From NCBI GenBank assembly GCA_023101885.1, contig JALPQD010000214.1, forward strand, positions 1,302,001-1,366,000: DNA of 64,000 nucleotides, given 5' to 3'. The DNA comes from Typhlomys cinereus (lineage: Eukaryota > Chordata > Mammalia > Rodentia > Platacanthomyidae). Shown piece by piece: positions 22,363 through 31,940 of this stretch. The translations under genes and the position numbers were made by a program. The stretch's first letter is position 1, and each line of letters opens with the position of its first letter. The notes beneath the pieces are model-generated. The model had not been told where the DNA came from. It worked only from the letters and a program-made list of their open reading frames with translations, and did no database searches.

Positions 22363-25300
22363 CTAGGAACCACCTATTAGGGAGGACCTATGGTGCTTAA
22401 TTTTCTGTGTCTGAGATACTTCACTCAATATGATTTTTTTCTAGTTCCATCCATTTCCCAACAAATTGTGTTAACTCATCTTTTTTGATGACTGAGTAAC
22501 ATTCCATTGTACCACATTGTACACATTTTCCTTATCCACTCAAATCTTAGGCATTTAGGTTGATTCCATGACTTTGCTCTTGTAAATAGTGCTGCTATGA
22601 ACATGGTTGTGCTTGTGTTATTAAGGTGAATTTTTGCTTTATGCGGGATTATTCCCAGAAATGGAATAATAGAGTCATATGGGATTTCAATGTTTAACTT
22701 TTTAAAAAATCACCAGAATTATCACTAGAGTGGTTGTATAAGCCTGCATTCCCACCAGCAATGTAGGAGAGTAATGAACTCTCCACATCCTCTCCAGCAT
22801 TTGGTGTTGTTTGTATTGTGGATTTTTGCCATCCTGACCGGGGTGAGATGATATCTCAGGGCACTTTTGATTTGAATTTCCCTGATGGCTAAGGATGTGG
22901 AGCATTTTTAAAGACATTTGTTAGACATTTCAATTTTGTCCCTGGAAAGTGTCTTTGGAGTTCTCAGGCCCATTTTTTAATTGGGCCATTTATCTCCTTG
23001 GTGTTTAGTTTTCTAAGCAATTTGTGCACTCTGGATAATAGAGCTCTATCAGATATGTGGTTAGTGAACATTTTCTCCCATTCTGTGGTTTGCTTTTTTG
23101 CTTGGTTTACTATCTCTTTTTCTGAACAGAAGCTGTTTAATTTCATAAAATCCCATTTGTTGAGTGTTGCTTCTAGTGACTGTGCTATTGGATTTCTGTT
23201 TAGGAATTGTTGGCCTATCCCAATCATCTGAGTGAGTTTCCTATCCTTTCAACTAGGGTTTTATAGTCTCTGACCTAACATTGAGGTCCTTGATCGATTT
23301 GGAATTAAGTGTTATACATGGTGACTAGAAAAGGTCCAGTTTAATCTTCTGTATATGGACATCCAGTTTTGCCAGCATCATTTGTTGAAGATGTTATTCC
23401 TTTTTCCATTGGATTTTTGGGCTCCTTTATCAAAGATCAAATGGCTGTGATTGTGTAGGCTTATTTCAAGGTCTTCAATCCTCATCCATTGATTTACATT
23501 TCTATTTTGGAGCCAGTACCAGGTGTTTTTATAACTATGGATTTGTAGTATAGATGAAGGTTTGGTATGGTGATCCCTCCAGCAGGGTTTTTGTAACTCA
23601 GGATTGTTTTTGTTATCCTGGGCCTTTTGTGCTTCCATATGAATTTTGAGATTGTTTAGCCAATTTCTTTAAAAAATTGCTTGAGAATGTTGACTGGTAT
23701 AGCATTGAATTTGTATATTGCTTTTGGTAGAATGGTCATTTTTATGATGTTGATTCTGCCGATCCAGGAACATGGAAGGTCTTTCCACCTTCTGGTGTCT
23801 TCTGTAATTTCTTTCTTTAGGGTTTTAAACTTTTCATTGTAAAGGTCTCTCACTTCATTTGTTAGGTTTATACCAAGGTATTTAATTTTTTTAGGGGCTA
23901 TAGTAAATGGAATTGTTTCTCTTAGGGCTTTTTCACTTTTTTTTTCATCTGTGGTTTATAGGAAAGCCAGTGGTTTTTGCATGTTTATTTTGTAACCTGC
24001 CACTCTGCTAAACTTCCATATTAGTTCCAGAAGTTTCCTGGTGTAATTTTTAGGATTACTCAGGTATACAATCATGTCATCTGCAAATATAGATAACTTG
24101 ATTTCTTCCTTGCTGATTTGAATCCATTTTATCTCCCTCTCTTGTCTTACAGCTCTGGCTAAGACTTCAAGTACAATATTGAATAGAAGTGGTGAGAGTG
24201 GGCAGGCTTGTCTAGTTCCTGATCGAAGTGGGAATGCTTCAAGCTTTTCCCCATTGAGTAAAATCCTTGCTGTGGGCTTGTTGTATACAGCTTTTATTAT
24301 ATTGATAAAGGTTCCTTCTATTCCAACTGTCTCTAGTGTTTTGATCATAAAAGGCTGTTGGATCTTGTCAAAAGCTTTTTCTGCATTTATGGACAGTATC
24401 ATGTGGTCTTGGATTTGGACTGGTCTATATAGTGAATTACATTTATTGATTTGCATATGTTGAACCAATCTTGTGTGCCTGGAATAAAGCCTACTTGTTC
24501 ACAGTGAAATGATCTTTTTGATAGTTTTTTTGCTAAGATTTTGTTGAGAATGTTTGCATCTGTGCTCATCAAAGAGATTGGCCTGCAGTTTTCTTTTTTA
24601 AGTGCATCTTTATTAGGTTTTGGTATTAATACGATATTAGCTTCATAGAAAGAATTTGGCAGTGTTCCTTCCTTCAAAATTTGATGGAACAGTTTAAGGA
24701 GTATTGGTGTTAGTCGTTTCTTAAATGTCTGGTAGAACTCTGTGCTGAATATATTTGGTGCAGGACATTTTTTGCTGAGAAGATTCAAGATTACTTCATC
24801 TATTTCCTCATATGTTATAGGACTATTTAAATAATTCAAAGCTTTCTGATTCAGTTTAGGTAAGTTGTGCTTATTTAGGAATTCATCCATTTTGGGGGAG
24901 TTATCAAATTTCATGGAGTATGTGACCTCATAATTCTCTGAATTTCTTGTTTATCATTAGTGATAATTCCATTTTCATTTCTAATTTTGTTAATTTGGAT
25001 TTTCTCTCTCTTGTTTTTAGTTAATTTAGCTGGTGGTGTATCAATCTTAATGATTTTTTTTCAAAGAACCAGCTTTTTGACTATTTGATTCTCTGTATCA
25101 TTTTCCTTATCTCAATTTCAGATATTTCTCTCCTGATTTTGCTAATCTCCTGTTTTCTACTGCTTTTAGGATTGGATTGCTCTTGTGTCTGTAACACTTT
25201 AAACTGCATTGTTATTTATTTGTGGTGTTTCTATTTTTCTGATGTCGGCATTAAGGGCTATAAACTTACCTCTTAGGATGACTTTCATTGTGTCCCAGAG

Positions 25301-26143
25301 GTTTTGATATGTTGTATTTTCATTATCATTCTCTTCTAGGAAAACCTGAATTTCCTTTTTGATTTCTTTCTGAACCCATATCTCAGTAAGCATCATAGTG
25401 CTTAGTTTCCAGGAGTTAGTGTATTTTCTGCTGTTTGTTGTGTTTTGGATGTCAAGCTTAAACCATATTGGTATGGTAGAGTACACACTAGAATTTCAAC
25501 TTTCCTATATATGTGGAGATTAATTTTGTGGCCCAATATGTGGTCTATTTTGGAGAAAGTTCCATGTGCGACTGAGAAAAATGTGTATTCTTTGGTGCAT
25601 GCATGGAAAGTTCAATAGAGCTCGGTAAGGTCCATTTCAGTAAGGATTTAATGAAGTTCCAATGTGTCTCTGTTTAGTTTTTGACCTATTGATCCATCCC
25701 ACATTGAGAGGGCAGTATTGAAATCCCCAAGAATTATCATTTTGGGACTGATTTTTTGCTTTAGACATTTTAGTGTTTGCTTAATGAATGTGGAGGAGCC
25801 CATATTAGGTGAATATATGTTCAATATTGTAAAGTCTTCCTGGTAAATTGTACCTGTGACTAAAATGTAGTATCCATCTGTGTCTCTTATGATTTTTTTT
25901 GGTTTGAAGTCCACTTTGTCAGATAGCATAATAGCTACCCCTGCCTGTTTCCTAGTATCATTTGCTTGCAGAAATTTTGACCAGCCTTTTACTTTTAGAA
26001 TGTGCCTATCTTTTGTGGTGAGATGTGTTTCCTGAAGGTAGCAGAGGGATGGGTTGTGATTTCTATTCCAAGTTTGTGTCTTTCGAGTTAATTTCATTGA
26101 CATTTAATGTTATAATGGAGAAATTACTTTTAATTCCTGACAT
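22363..26143 (-). pseudogene. ORF2: L1-C ORF2 remnant (endonuclease/reverse transcriptase)
   Basis: The start ATG is at 26143 and the stop at 22363-22365, both set by alignment with L1-B and L1-D. The 3781-bp span is full length. Endonuclease motifs QETHLTTKDRH, ILVTGTIYQEDF and LGDFNTALS lie in 25648-26103. Reverse-transcriptase text ([19 protein letters not shown], then [14 protein letters not shown] and [12 protein letters not shown]) lies in 23956-24914, so the catalytic FADD is retained. At least eight frame breaks follow one another. The Cys-rich C-terminal region is frameshifted and partly lost near 22800. Confidence 0.9.
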
Positions 26144-26199
26144 TTTTGTTTTTAGTTGCTTTTGAAAGGGTATTATTTGGCTTTTAGGGTTTGGTGGTA

Positions 26200-27262
26200 T
26201 TTTATTTCCCTTCTGTCCTCTTGGATATCCTTGTTCTTTTCTTCAAGCTTGAGTATCTTTTCTAGCATTTTTTTGAAGGTCTGGTTTGGTAGACATGTAA
26301 GCTTTTAAGTTGTCTTTGTGCTGAAAAATTTTTCTTTCAACCTTGATCATGACTGATACTTTAGCTGGGTATATCAGCCTGAGTTAACATTTTTGCTCAT
26401 TTGATACTTGAAGTATGTCTCTCCAAGCTCTTCTTGCTTTTACTATTTCCATTGAAAAATCATTTGTTATTTCAATAGGTTTACCTTTAAAAATGACGGT
26501 GTTTTTCTCTTGAAGCTCTCAACGCCTTTTCTTTGTCTTGTATGTGGACTGCTTTGACTATTATTTGCCTTGGCAAGTTTCTATTTTGGTCATATCTGTT
26601 TGAGGTGAGGAATGCCTCTTGTATTTTGATGGGCCTCTCTTTCTTTAGATGAGGAAAGTTTACCTTAATGGTAATTTGAAAACTGTCCTCAGATGTGGTA
26701 TTTTGGGATTCTTGTTCTGGTATTCCATGAATGTGCATGTTAGGCTTCTTTAAGGTGTCCCATAATTCTTGAATATTCCTCTCAAGTATCTTTTATTCTT
26801 TAACAGCCTCTTCCATTGAGCTGGTTAGTTCTTCCACTTTGTCTTCAAGATTTGATATTCTATTTTCTGCTTCATTAGTTCTGCTGATAAGACTCTCTGT
26901 TGAGTTCTGGGTTGAAGATAACTTTTCTTTTAGTTCAACTTTAAATTTTGCTTGAGATTGTTTTAACTACTCTATGCCTGTTTTTGTTTCTTCCACTGTT
27001 TTTCTCATCTCCTCCAAGTGCCTGTTATGTTCTTGTTCAAAGTGGTTTATGTGGTTATTTAATTCCTCCCGGATTTCTCTTTCATAGTATTGATCATGGT
27101 AATCATTAGGCTTTGAAAATCATTATCTTGGGTATGGCTTTCTTGGCTATTTTCTGTGAGTTTGTTCTGTTTAGAATCTATCATTGTGGGTTTAATTCTT
27201 TCTGTAGGAGATTTGTTGCCTTGGTTTTTGTTTCTCATGGATTTGCCCTGTGACCTGGGCAT
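26200..27262 (-). pseudogene. ORF1: L1-C ORF1 remnant
   Basis: The start ATG at 27262 gives MPRSQGKSMRNKNQGN, continuing to FQSLMITMINTMKEK before a frame break. Unlike L1-B it keeps the full coiled-coil stretch (about 26700-27060). A later segment reads MHIHGIPEQESQNTTSEDSF, corresponding to the region after the coiled coil. The terminal stop seen in L1-A is altered. The MaLR retrocopy sits directly upstream, 16 bp or more beyond the start codon, inside the leader. Confidence 0.85.
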
Positions 27263-27277
27263 TGTTGTTTTATCTCT

Positions 27278-27293
27278 AAAGACCTTCTTTCAG
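27278..27293 (+). repeat. Left target-site duplication of the MaLR retrocopy
   Basis: AAAGACCTTCTTTCAG occurs here, and GACCTTCTTTCAG recurs after the A-tail at 29340-29352. The first AAA cannot be separated from the poly(A). L1-B shows the undisturbed site as a related word with GGACCTTTCAG near 16267, confirming that both copies come from L1 leader sequence. Confidence 0.92.
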
Positions 27294-27517
27294 TCCCACC
27301 CTACCTCCAGGATAGCAAGTAGTCTGCAGCTCTCAGTTTCCAAGATGTCTGCAGTGACTTAGCCTCCTCCAGCTTTAGCCAACCAGCCATACCACCTCTA
27401 CTTTTGAAAGACTATACCTTCTTTCTGGAACCATAAGCTGAATAAATCTCCCTTTCTCCCTTAAGTAGCTTGACTTTGGGTGCTCTCTCACAGCAATAAT
27501 AAAGAGTAACTATTACA
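27294..27517 (+). promoter_or_regulatory. R-U5 of the MaLR transcript (left partial LTR)
   Basis: 27294-27466 matches the right R (29141-29327), with scattered changes and a missing block of roughly 14 bp near 27311. It carries AATAAA at 27443-27448. Sequence 27467-27517, absent from the right end, is U5 and ends in ACA. The absence of U3 here is the key evidence for an RNA intermediate not completed by normal LTR replication. Confidence 0.8.
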
Positions 27518-27522
27518 GAAAT

Positions 27523-27539
27523 TGGTACCAGGTAGTGGG
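27523..27539 (+). other. Primer-binding-site-like sequence of the MaLR
   Basis: TGGTACCAGGTAGTGGG begins 5 bp after the LTR end. It resembles the complement of a tRNA 3' end ending in CCA, probably a leucine tRNA as in ERVL relatives. The assignment of the tRNA is from family knowledge and is tentative. Confidence 0.55.
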
Positions 27540-29020
27540 GTATTGCTGTGAGATTAAAAACAGCTGGTACCACAACATGAAATTGTTTGTGAAGCTGAGA
27601 GAAGTTGGTACCCAAAAGTATGGCCAATCCTGTGATGTGACTAGTGTGCTTTTGGAACTGTTTGTTGGGAGAAATGTGGAGAACTTTGGGACTTTGTGCT
27701 GGGAAAGTCTTTGCATCTTGGCCAAGGGGCCAAATGGGCCTTTCTTGTAAGAGCTCAGAGGAGAACAATGCTGTGAAAGATGCAGGCAGTGGAAGCCCAG
27801 CTTGTGATGGTCCAGAGGGGAACAGAGAATGCATTTGCAACTGAACAAGTGACACATGAAGCCATGTGTTGGCCGAGAGTTTAGTGAAGTTTTGCCTGCG
27901 TCCTGACAGCTTGCCTGAAGTTAAACTGGAGTGCTTGGCAGAGGAAATTTCAAAGCAGTGTAGTCTTGACAATGTGATATGGCTACTTTTTAGTTGTCTT
28001 CAAAAGTATGAAAAAGAGGAAAGAATCAGGCTGGAAGAAGCAAAAACTGTAAGATCTGATGATGAAAAATACAAAGCCAAACTTAGATTTGAACCAGGAA
28101 GAACCAGGGAACAAAATGGCTGTTAAAGAGATTAGCTCTGTTTATAAATCAAAGCCTGCTCTCAATTTGAATAATAGAAGAGTCCCTAGCATGAGGACAA
28201 GATCCTCAGGGAAGGATCCCACTCATAAGAATGCAAATCCTTTCAGAAGATTGGAGCTAAAGAGTGGAGTTCCAAAGCAAGAGTTGATTTCTCTTACAAA
28301 GCTACTACCCAGGAGTGAAAGAGATGGTCAACATACAGAAGCAGAATCAGCTGTGATTCAAGAGGGGCCAGTCTTGGCACAGTCGTCCACGTGGTTCTGG
28401 TTTTAAAGGCATCAGTGATGCAAGAGGGAGGAGATCGTAGAGTCCTCCAAGATTTCAAAAATTGGCCGAATCCAGGCATCATGAGGCAAGAAGCCTGCAG
28501 TTTAGAGGACCAAGAAGGGCAGTTTGTGCTGTAGAGTTAAACCTGTTTTGCCATTGAGAAGTAAAGATATTAGAGATTCCAGAGACAATGTGAGACACCT
28601 GCCAAGGAGAGCTTTATATCTTGGGAGGAGTTAGCCCAAGACAGTGCTGTGTTCTACCAGCAGCTGAGTTGGAGGGCTGGAGCCAAAGCCCTTTGGAACT
28701 GAGATGATTTCAACAAGAGACTCATCTGTTGGACTTGGAGCTACAAGATTTGGGGTTTGTCCTGCTGGTTTTCAGTCTTGTTATGGACCAATCTTTCCTG
28801 GATATGCCCCCATTCCTTCCTTTTGGAATGGGATTGTTTATTCTGTGCCATTGTATGTTGGAGGTATGTAACTTGTATTTTGATTTTATAGGAGGCTTTG
28901 GACTTCAGACTTTTGCACTGTATTGGGACTACTGATGTAGTCTATGAAGACTTTTAAAGTTGGACTGAGTATGGTTTGCATAATGAGATGGCAATGAGCC
29001 TGTAGGGGCCAGGGGTGGAA

Positions 29021-29339
29021 TGTTATGATTTGAAATGTGTCCCCCACAGTCTCATGTGTTTGACAAGGTCATGTCACCTTGAGAGGTGGAGACTTGCTGG
29101 AGGAAGGCAGTCACAAGGGGTGGGCCTTGAGGTGGATTAGTCCCACCCTACTTCCAGGAGAGGTCTGCCTTTGTAGCAAGCAGTCTGCAGCTCTCAGCTT
29201 CCAAGATGTCTGTGGTGACTTAGCCTCCTCCAGCTTTGGCCAACCAGCAGCCATCCCGCCTCTGCTTTGAGAAACTGTACCTTCCCTCTGGAACCATAAG
29301 CTGAATAAATCTCCCTTTCTCCCTTAAAAAAAAAAAAAA
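29021..29339 (+). promoter_or_regulatory. U3-R and poly(A) of the MaLR transcript (right partial LTR)
   Basis: U3 starts at 29021 and runs 120 bp to the R start at 29141. R contains AATAAA at 29304-29309 and ends in CCCTTAA, followed directly by A residues to 29339. U5 is absent, as expected for cleavage and polyadenylation at the R/U5 boundary. Confidence 0.82.
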
Positions 29340-29352
29340 GACCTTCTTTCAG
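29340..29352 (+). repeat. Right target-site duplication of the MaLR retrocopy
   Basis: This second copy of GACCTTCTTTCAG follows the A tail. It is continued by TTTCTGTGTGTTTTTGA, the L1 leader sequence that also continues the site in L1-B. Confidence 0.92.
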
Positions 29353-29861
29353 TTTCTGTGTGTTTTTGATTGAATTGAATTAAATGGTATTACTATTTTT
29401 GAGCAGTTATTACTAGTGTTTGCCTTGGAGATGGGTACACTTGTCTGGTATTGGTGTTATTTCCCACATGAGGCTATTAGACTGTTAGTACCTCAATTAA
29501 GTCAGGTTTAGTAGACAGAGAATAAAGATTAGTGGTAATGCATTTTTCGTTTTACTATTTTGGTGATACATAAGGGTGAATGGTATAGTCTCTGAAGTTA
29601 TACATTTTGGGGTGGCTATATAGAAAACTCGAACTACAGTGACTAATAAGAACAAGATTGTAAAAAGGGTTTACTTATCTTGGAGCTGTATGTGAAGAAT
29701 CTTTCCCATGTGATAGGATGATTTTAGAGGACTTCAGATGTATGGCATTTGTCCCACAGAGCTTTTATTTTCTTTGGACACTGTTGAATTCTGAAGAGAA
29801 GGGAGGAACAGGGGGTCCACTGGTGAGAGGAGCAGGCAATCTGCTGGACTGCGTCCTGGGC
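29353..29861 (-). promoter_or_regulatory. 5' UTR of L1-C, distal part
   Basis: This is the part of the L1-C leader upstream of the MaLR insertion. 29620-29800 aligns with the leaders of L1-A and L1-B (shared CACATGGGA, AGATTCTTCACAT and CAGAATTCAA words on the minus strand). The outer ~60 bp differ from both and are not as GC-rich as in L1-B. The exact 5' end is uncertain. Confidence 0.65.
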
Positions 29862-30229
29862 AAAAAGGATGAATGAAATTACTGTAGATAATTGGAAAAA
29901 GAGTGATTGTGGCAAATGAATATTTGTTGCTGATTTGATCATGAAGGCTAAATGGAACTCAGTTATAGAGGTGGAACGTAAAACTCTAGGAAGAAAAATC
30001 CAAGTCAAGAGAGTAAGAGAAATAGATTCTGAGAATACTAAGAATATGAAATTGGTTGAGGCATAAGCTTAATGAGAAAGGAGGAGAGCAAATATCTGTA
30101 TCAGTAAGGACACATTAAATTTGAGAACTGCTTGTCCATATCAGGGAATATCAATTCCTAGGAAGCTTTCATGTGTATTGGTATATATTCACTGAATGTA
30201 GTGCTGGTTTCAAAAAGACACTTCATATA
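29862..30229. other. Host DNA, nothing recognised
   Basis: This is a short AT-rich interval between L1-C and an older L1 fragment. I see no gene and no repeat that I can name. Confidence 0.5.
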
Positions 30230-31010
30230 TTCTGCTTTGGCCATGTCTGCCTCTATCTTCTTTACCTGCCCTCACTTTGTTTACTCCCATTTGTCCTCTT
30301 ACAAGATTCCACTCCTTTCCTGCCACATGTGTATACATAATTTTCTATAGCTACATAAAATCTATGGTCAACAATTGCAAGAAAGCCCAATATTTGTCTT
30401 CCTGTGTATGACATAGTTCACTTAATTTGACATCTGCAGTTGCATCCATTATCTTGAAAACAACATGATTTCCCTTCTATTTATGGTTAAAATTAATTTA
30501 TTTTATTATATTAGTTTGAGAAAATGTTAGGTAACTGGCTTGAAAAAAACATCCAGATATATACAAATTCTTGCTTTTGTTGTTTAAATTTTCATTTATG
30601 GAATGAAAAGTAAATTGTTCCATTAAAAATAATTTTTCTTTCTTTATGCCTTATTTCATTATACCTCTTTTTCTTTATAACTTAATCTGTTGACAGGTAC
30701 TTAGATTCACTTCATAACATAATTATTGTGTATAGCGATACAATAAACATTATCTTTGTGAAATGGAGCCCTAGAAATCTTTGGAGTAATGGTACAGGAA
30801 ACCATTGGAGGAGTTGGGTCACATGATAGGTTTATTTTTAATTATTTTGAATAACCCTACTAATTTCCAAAGTGGCTGGACTTGTTTAAATCCCCTCCGA
30901 CAATGTGTAAGAGTTTTCTTTTTCTACCTTCCCAATAGCTTTTGTTATTAACTGTCTTCTTAACACATCATCCTGCATGAGATGAAACAGAATATAGATA
31001 TAATTTAAGG
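30230..31010 (-). mobile_element. Old antisense L1 fragment (ORF2 end and 3' UTR)
   Basis: The plus strand shows a degraded version of the antisense L1 3' region. It has a 'tgtatgacatagttcactta' type phrase, 'gcatccattatcttgaaaa', then 'ggtcacatgatagg', 'ccaaagtggctgg' and 'cctgcatgagatgaaa'. These fall in the same order as in L1-B and L1-C but are very diverged. It is an ancient L1 insertion unrelated to the young copies. Confidence 0.72.
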
Positions 31011-31329
31011 TGGTCCTATCCTAATGGCTTTGATGTTCAACACAATCTACATATCTGGAGTAGAGAAACTGCATTATCAGAGATAGGTTAGGAAGATATA
31101 GGGATCCAACAGAAGTAAAAATTATCAGCAAAGCCAACTGCAAACTTAGTAGTAAGCAGTAGGGAACATCATCAGGTGGGACTGAAGTACCCTGTGATGA
31201 TGGAGAAGAGGGAATATAGTTGAAACTATTTTTGTTGTATAATTTATAGAACTGGGTCATTTAGAGCAGTGGAACACAGGATTAGTTCAATTTTAACAGA
31301 AGCTGTGATGGTGAGTGCGGTCAACATGG

Positions 31330-31615
31330 TTCTCAGGAGGCAGGGTCTAAGGTTGATTTCTGATGTATCTGTAGGTGATCACTTGATTGTGTTAATTGAT
31401 GCTGAAAGACATACCTTACATCAGACGACAACATTCCTTAGGGAGGTAGTCTTGGGCAGGAATGAGCACGGGGTAGCTAGTTGTAAGCAAAAACACATGG
31501 AGTCCTTTGCTTTCTCCTTTTGCTGTAAATATGATGTGACCAGCTATTTAAGTTTCTGCTGCTGTGACTTCCCAGGAATAATGGATTGAAACCCTTTTTT
31601 CTCTAAATCTGTTAG
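31330..31615 (+). mobile_element. URR1-like (hAT-Charlie type) rodent repeat
   Basis: Words such as GTGATCACTTGATTGTGTTAA, TGATGTGACCAGCTATTTAAG and AATAATGGATTGAAACCC appear in the order seen in a common rodent interspersed repeat that I recall as URR1. The same family appears at the right edge of the window (63780-64000). The family name is from memory and the copy has no coding capacity; the 106-residue frame across it is incidental. Confidence 0.5.
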
Positions 31616-31759
31616 ATCAGTTGTAAAAAATTAAGACATTAGGTTGCTACAAAAGACTTAATATTTTCTAAAAATATAAATAGGGCAGAAATGAGAATTA
31701 CAGAGCAAAGTTTTTGCTTTCTTTTGTCTCCATTCTTGAAATAAATATTTTTGACAAGA

Positions 31760-31940
31760 AAGGAGAGAGAGAGACAGAAAGAGAACAGACATGTACATGC
31801 ATCATGGCACATGGATGAAGGTCAGAGGTCAACTTTCTGAAACCTGTTCTCTCCTTCTATGGCATGGGCTTCTGAGGATTAAGCTCAGATCACTAGGTTC
31901 CTGAGTAGCCAGTTACCCACTGAATCATCTTGCTAGCGCT
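31760..31940 (-). mobile_element. tRNA-derived B2-like SINE
   Basis: On the minus strand it begins AGCGCTAGCAAGATGATTCAGTGGG, where GATTCAGTGGG is a decayed Pol III A box. It continues through a body with CATAGAAGGAGAGAACAG and AGTTGACCTCTGACCTTC, then a CT-rich end. Its body differs from that of the two GC-rich SINEs at 41.4 and 48.3 kb, so it belongs to another family or an older subfamily. Confidence 0.68.

Larger units (their letters stand above)
27294..29339 (+). mobile_element. MaLR (ERVL-type) element inserted as an RNA-derived retrocopy
   Basis: The order on the plus strand is R (27294-27466), U5 (about 27467-27517), PBS-like site, internal region, U3 (29021-29140), R (29141-29327) and a 12-A tail. 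The left end starts inside the LTR, at the same base where R begins in the right copy, and there is no left U3. This is the layout of the genomic RNA, not of an integrated provirus. With the poly(A) and a 13-16 bp TSD it indicates LINE-1-mediated retrotransposition of a MaLR transcript. The U3 start TGTTATGATTTGAAATGTG with CCCCCAC is typical of MaLR LTRs. The internal region is non-coding, as in MaLRs; open frames crossing it on either strand are incidental. Confidence 0.85.
21321..29861 (-). mobile_element. LINE-1 element L1-C, near full length, with MaLR insertion in its 5' UTR
   Basis: On the minus strand it shows a short 5' UTR (split), ORF1, a full-span ORF2, a 3' UTR with a polypurine complement at 21360-21480 and an A-rich tail. 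Excluding the 2.06-kb insertion it is about 6.5 kb. Divergence from L1-A, L1-B and L1-D is greater than among those three, and frameshifts are more numerous, so it is an older subfamily or copy. The 5' boundary is placed where leader-like sequence gives way to unrelated AT-rich DNA. A degenerate TSD may be GGATGAAT...GAATTAGAT at 21302-21320 against a similar word starting at 29867, but this is unsure. Confidence 0.88.

Noticed and set aside
27412..27972. 186-codon minus-strand open frame (and others) inside the MaLR retrocopy
   Set aside because: It crosses R, U5 and the internal region of a non-coding element on the wrong strand. It shows no known domain and no plausible promoter.
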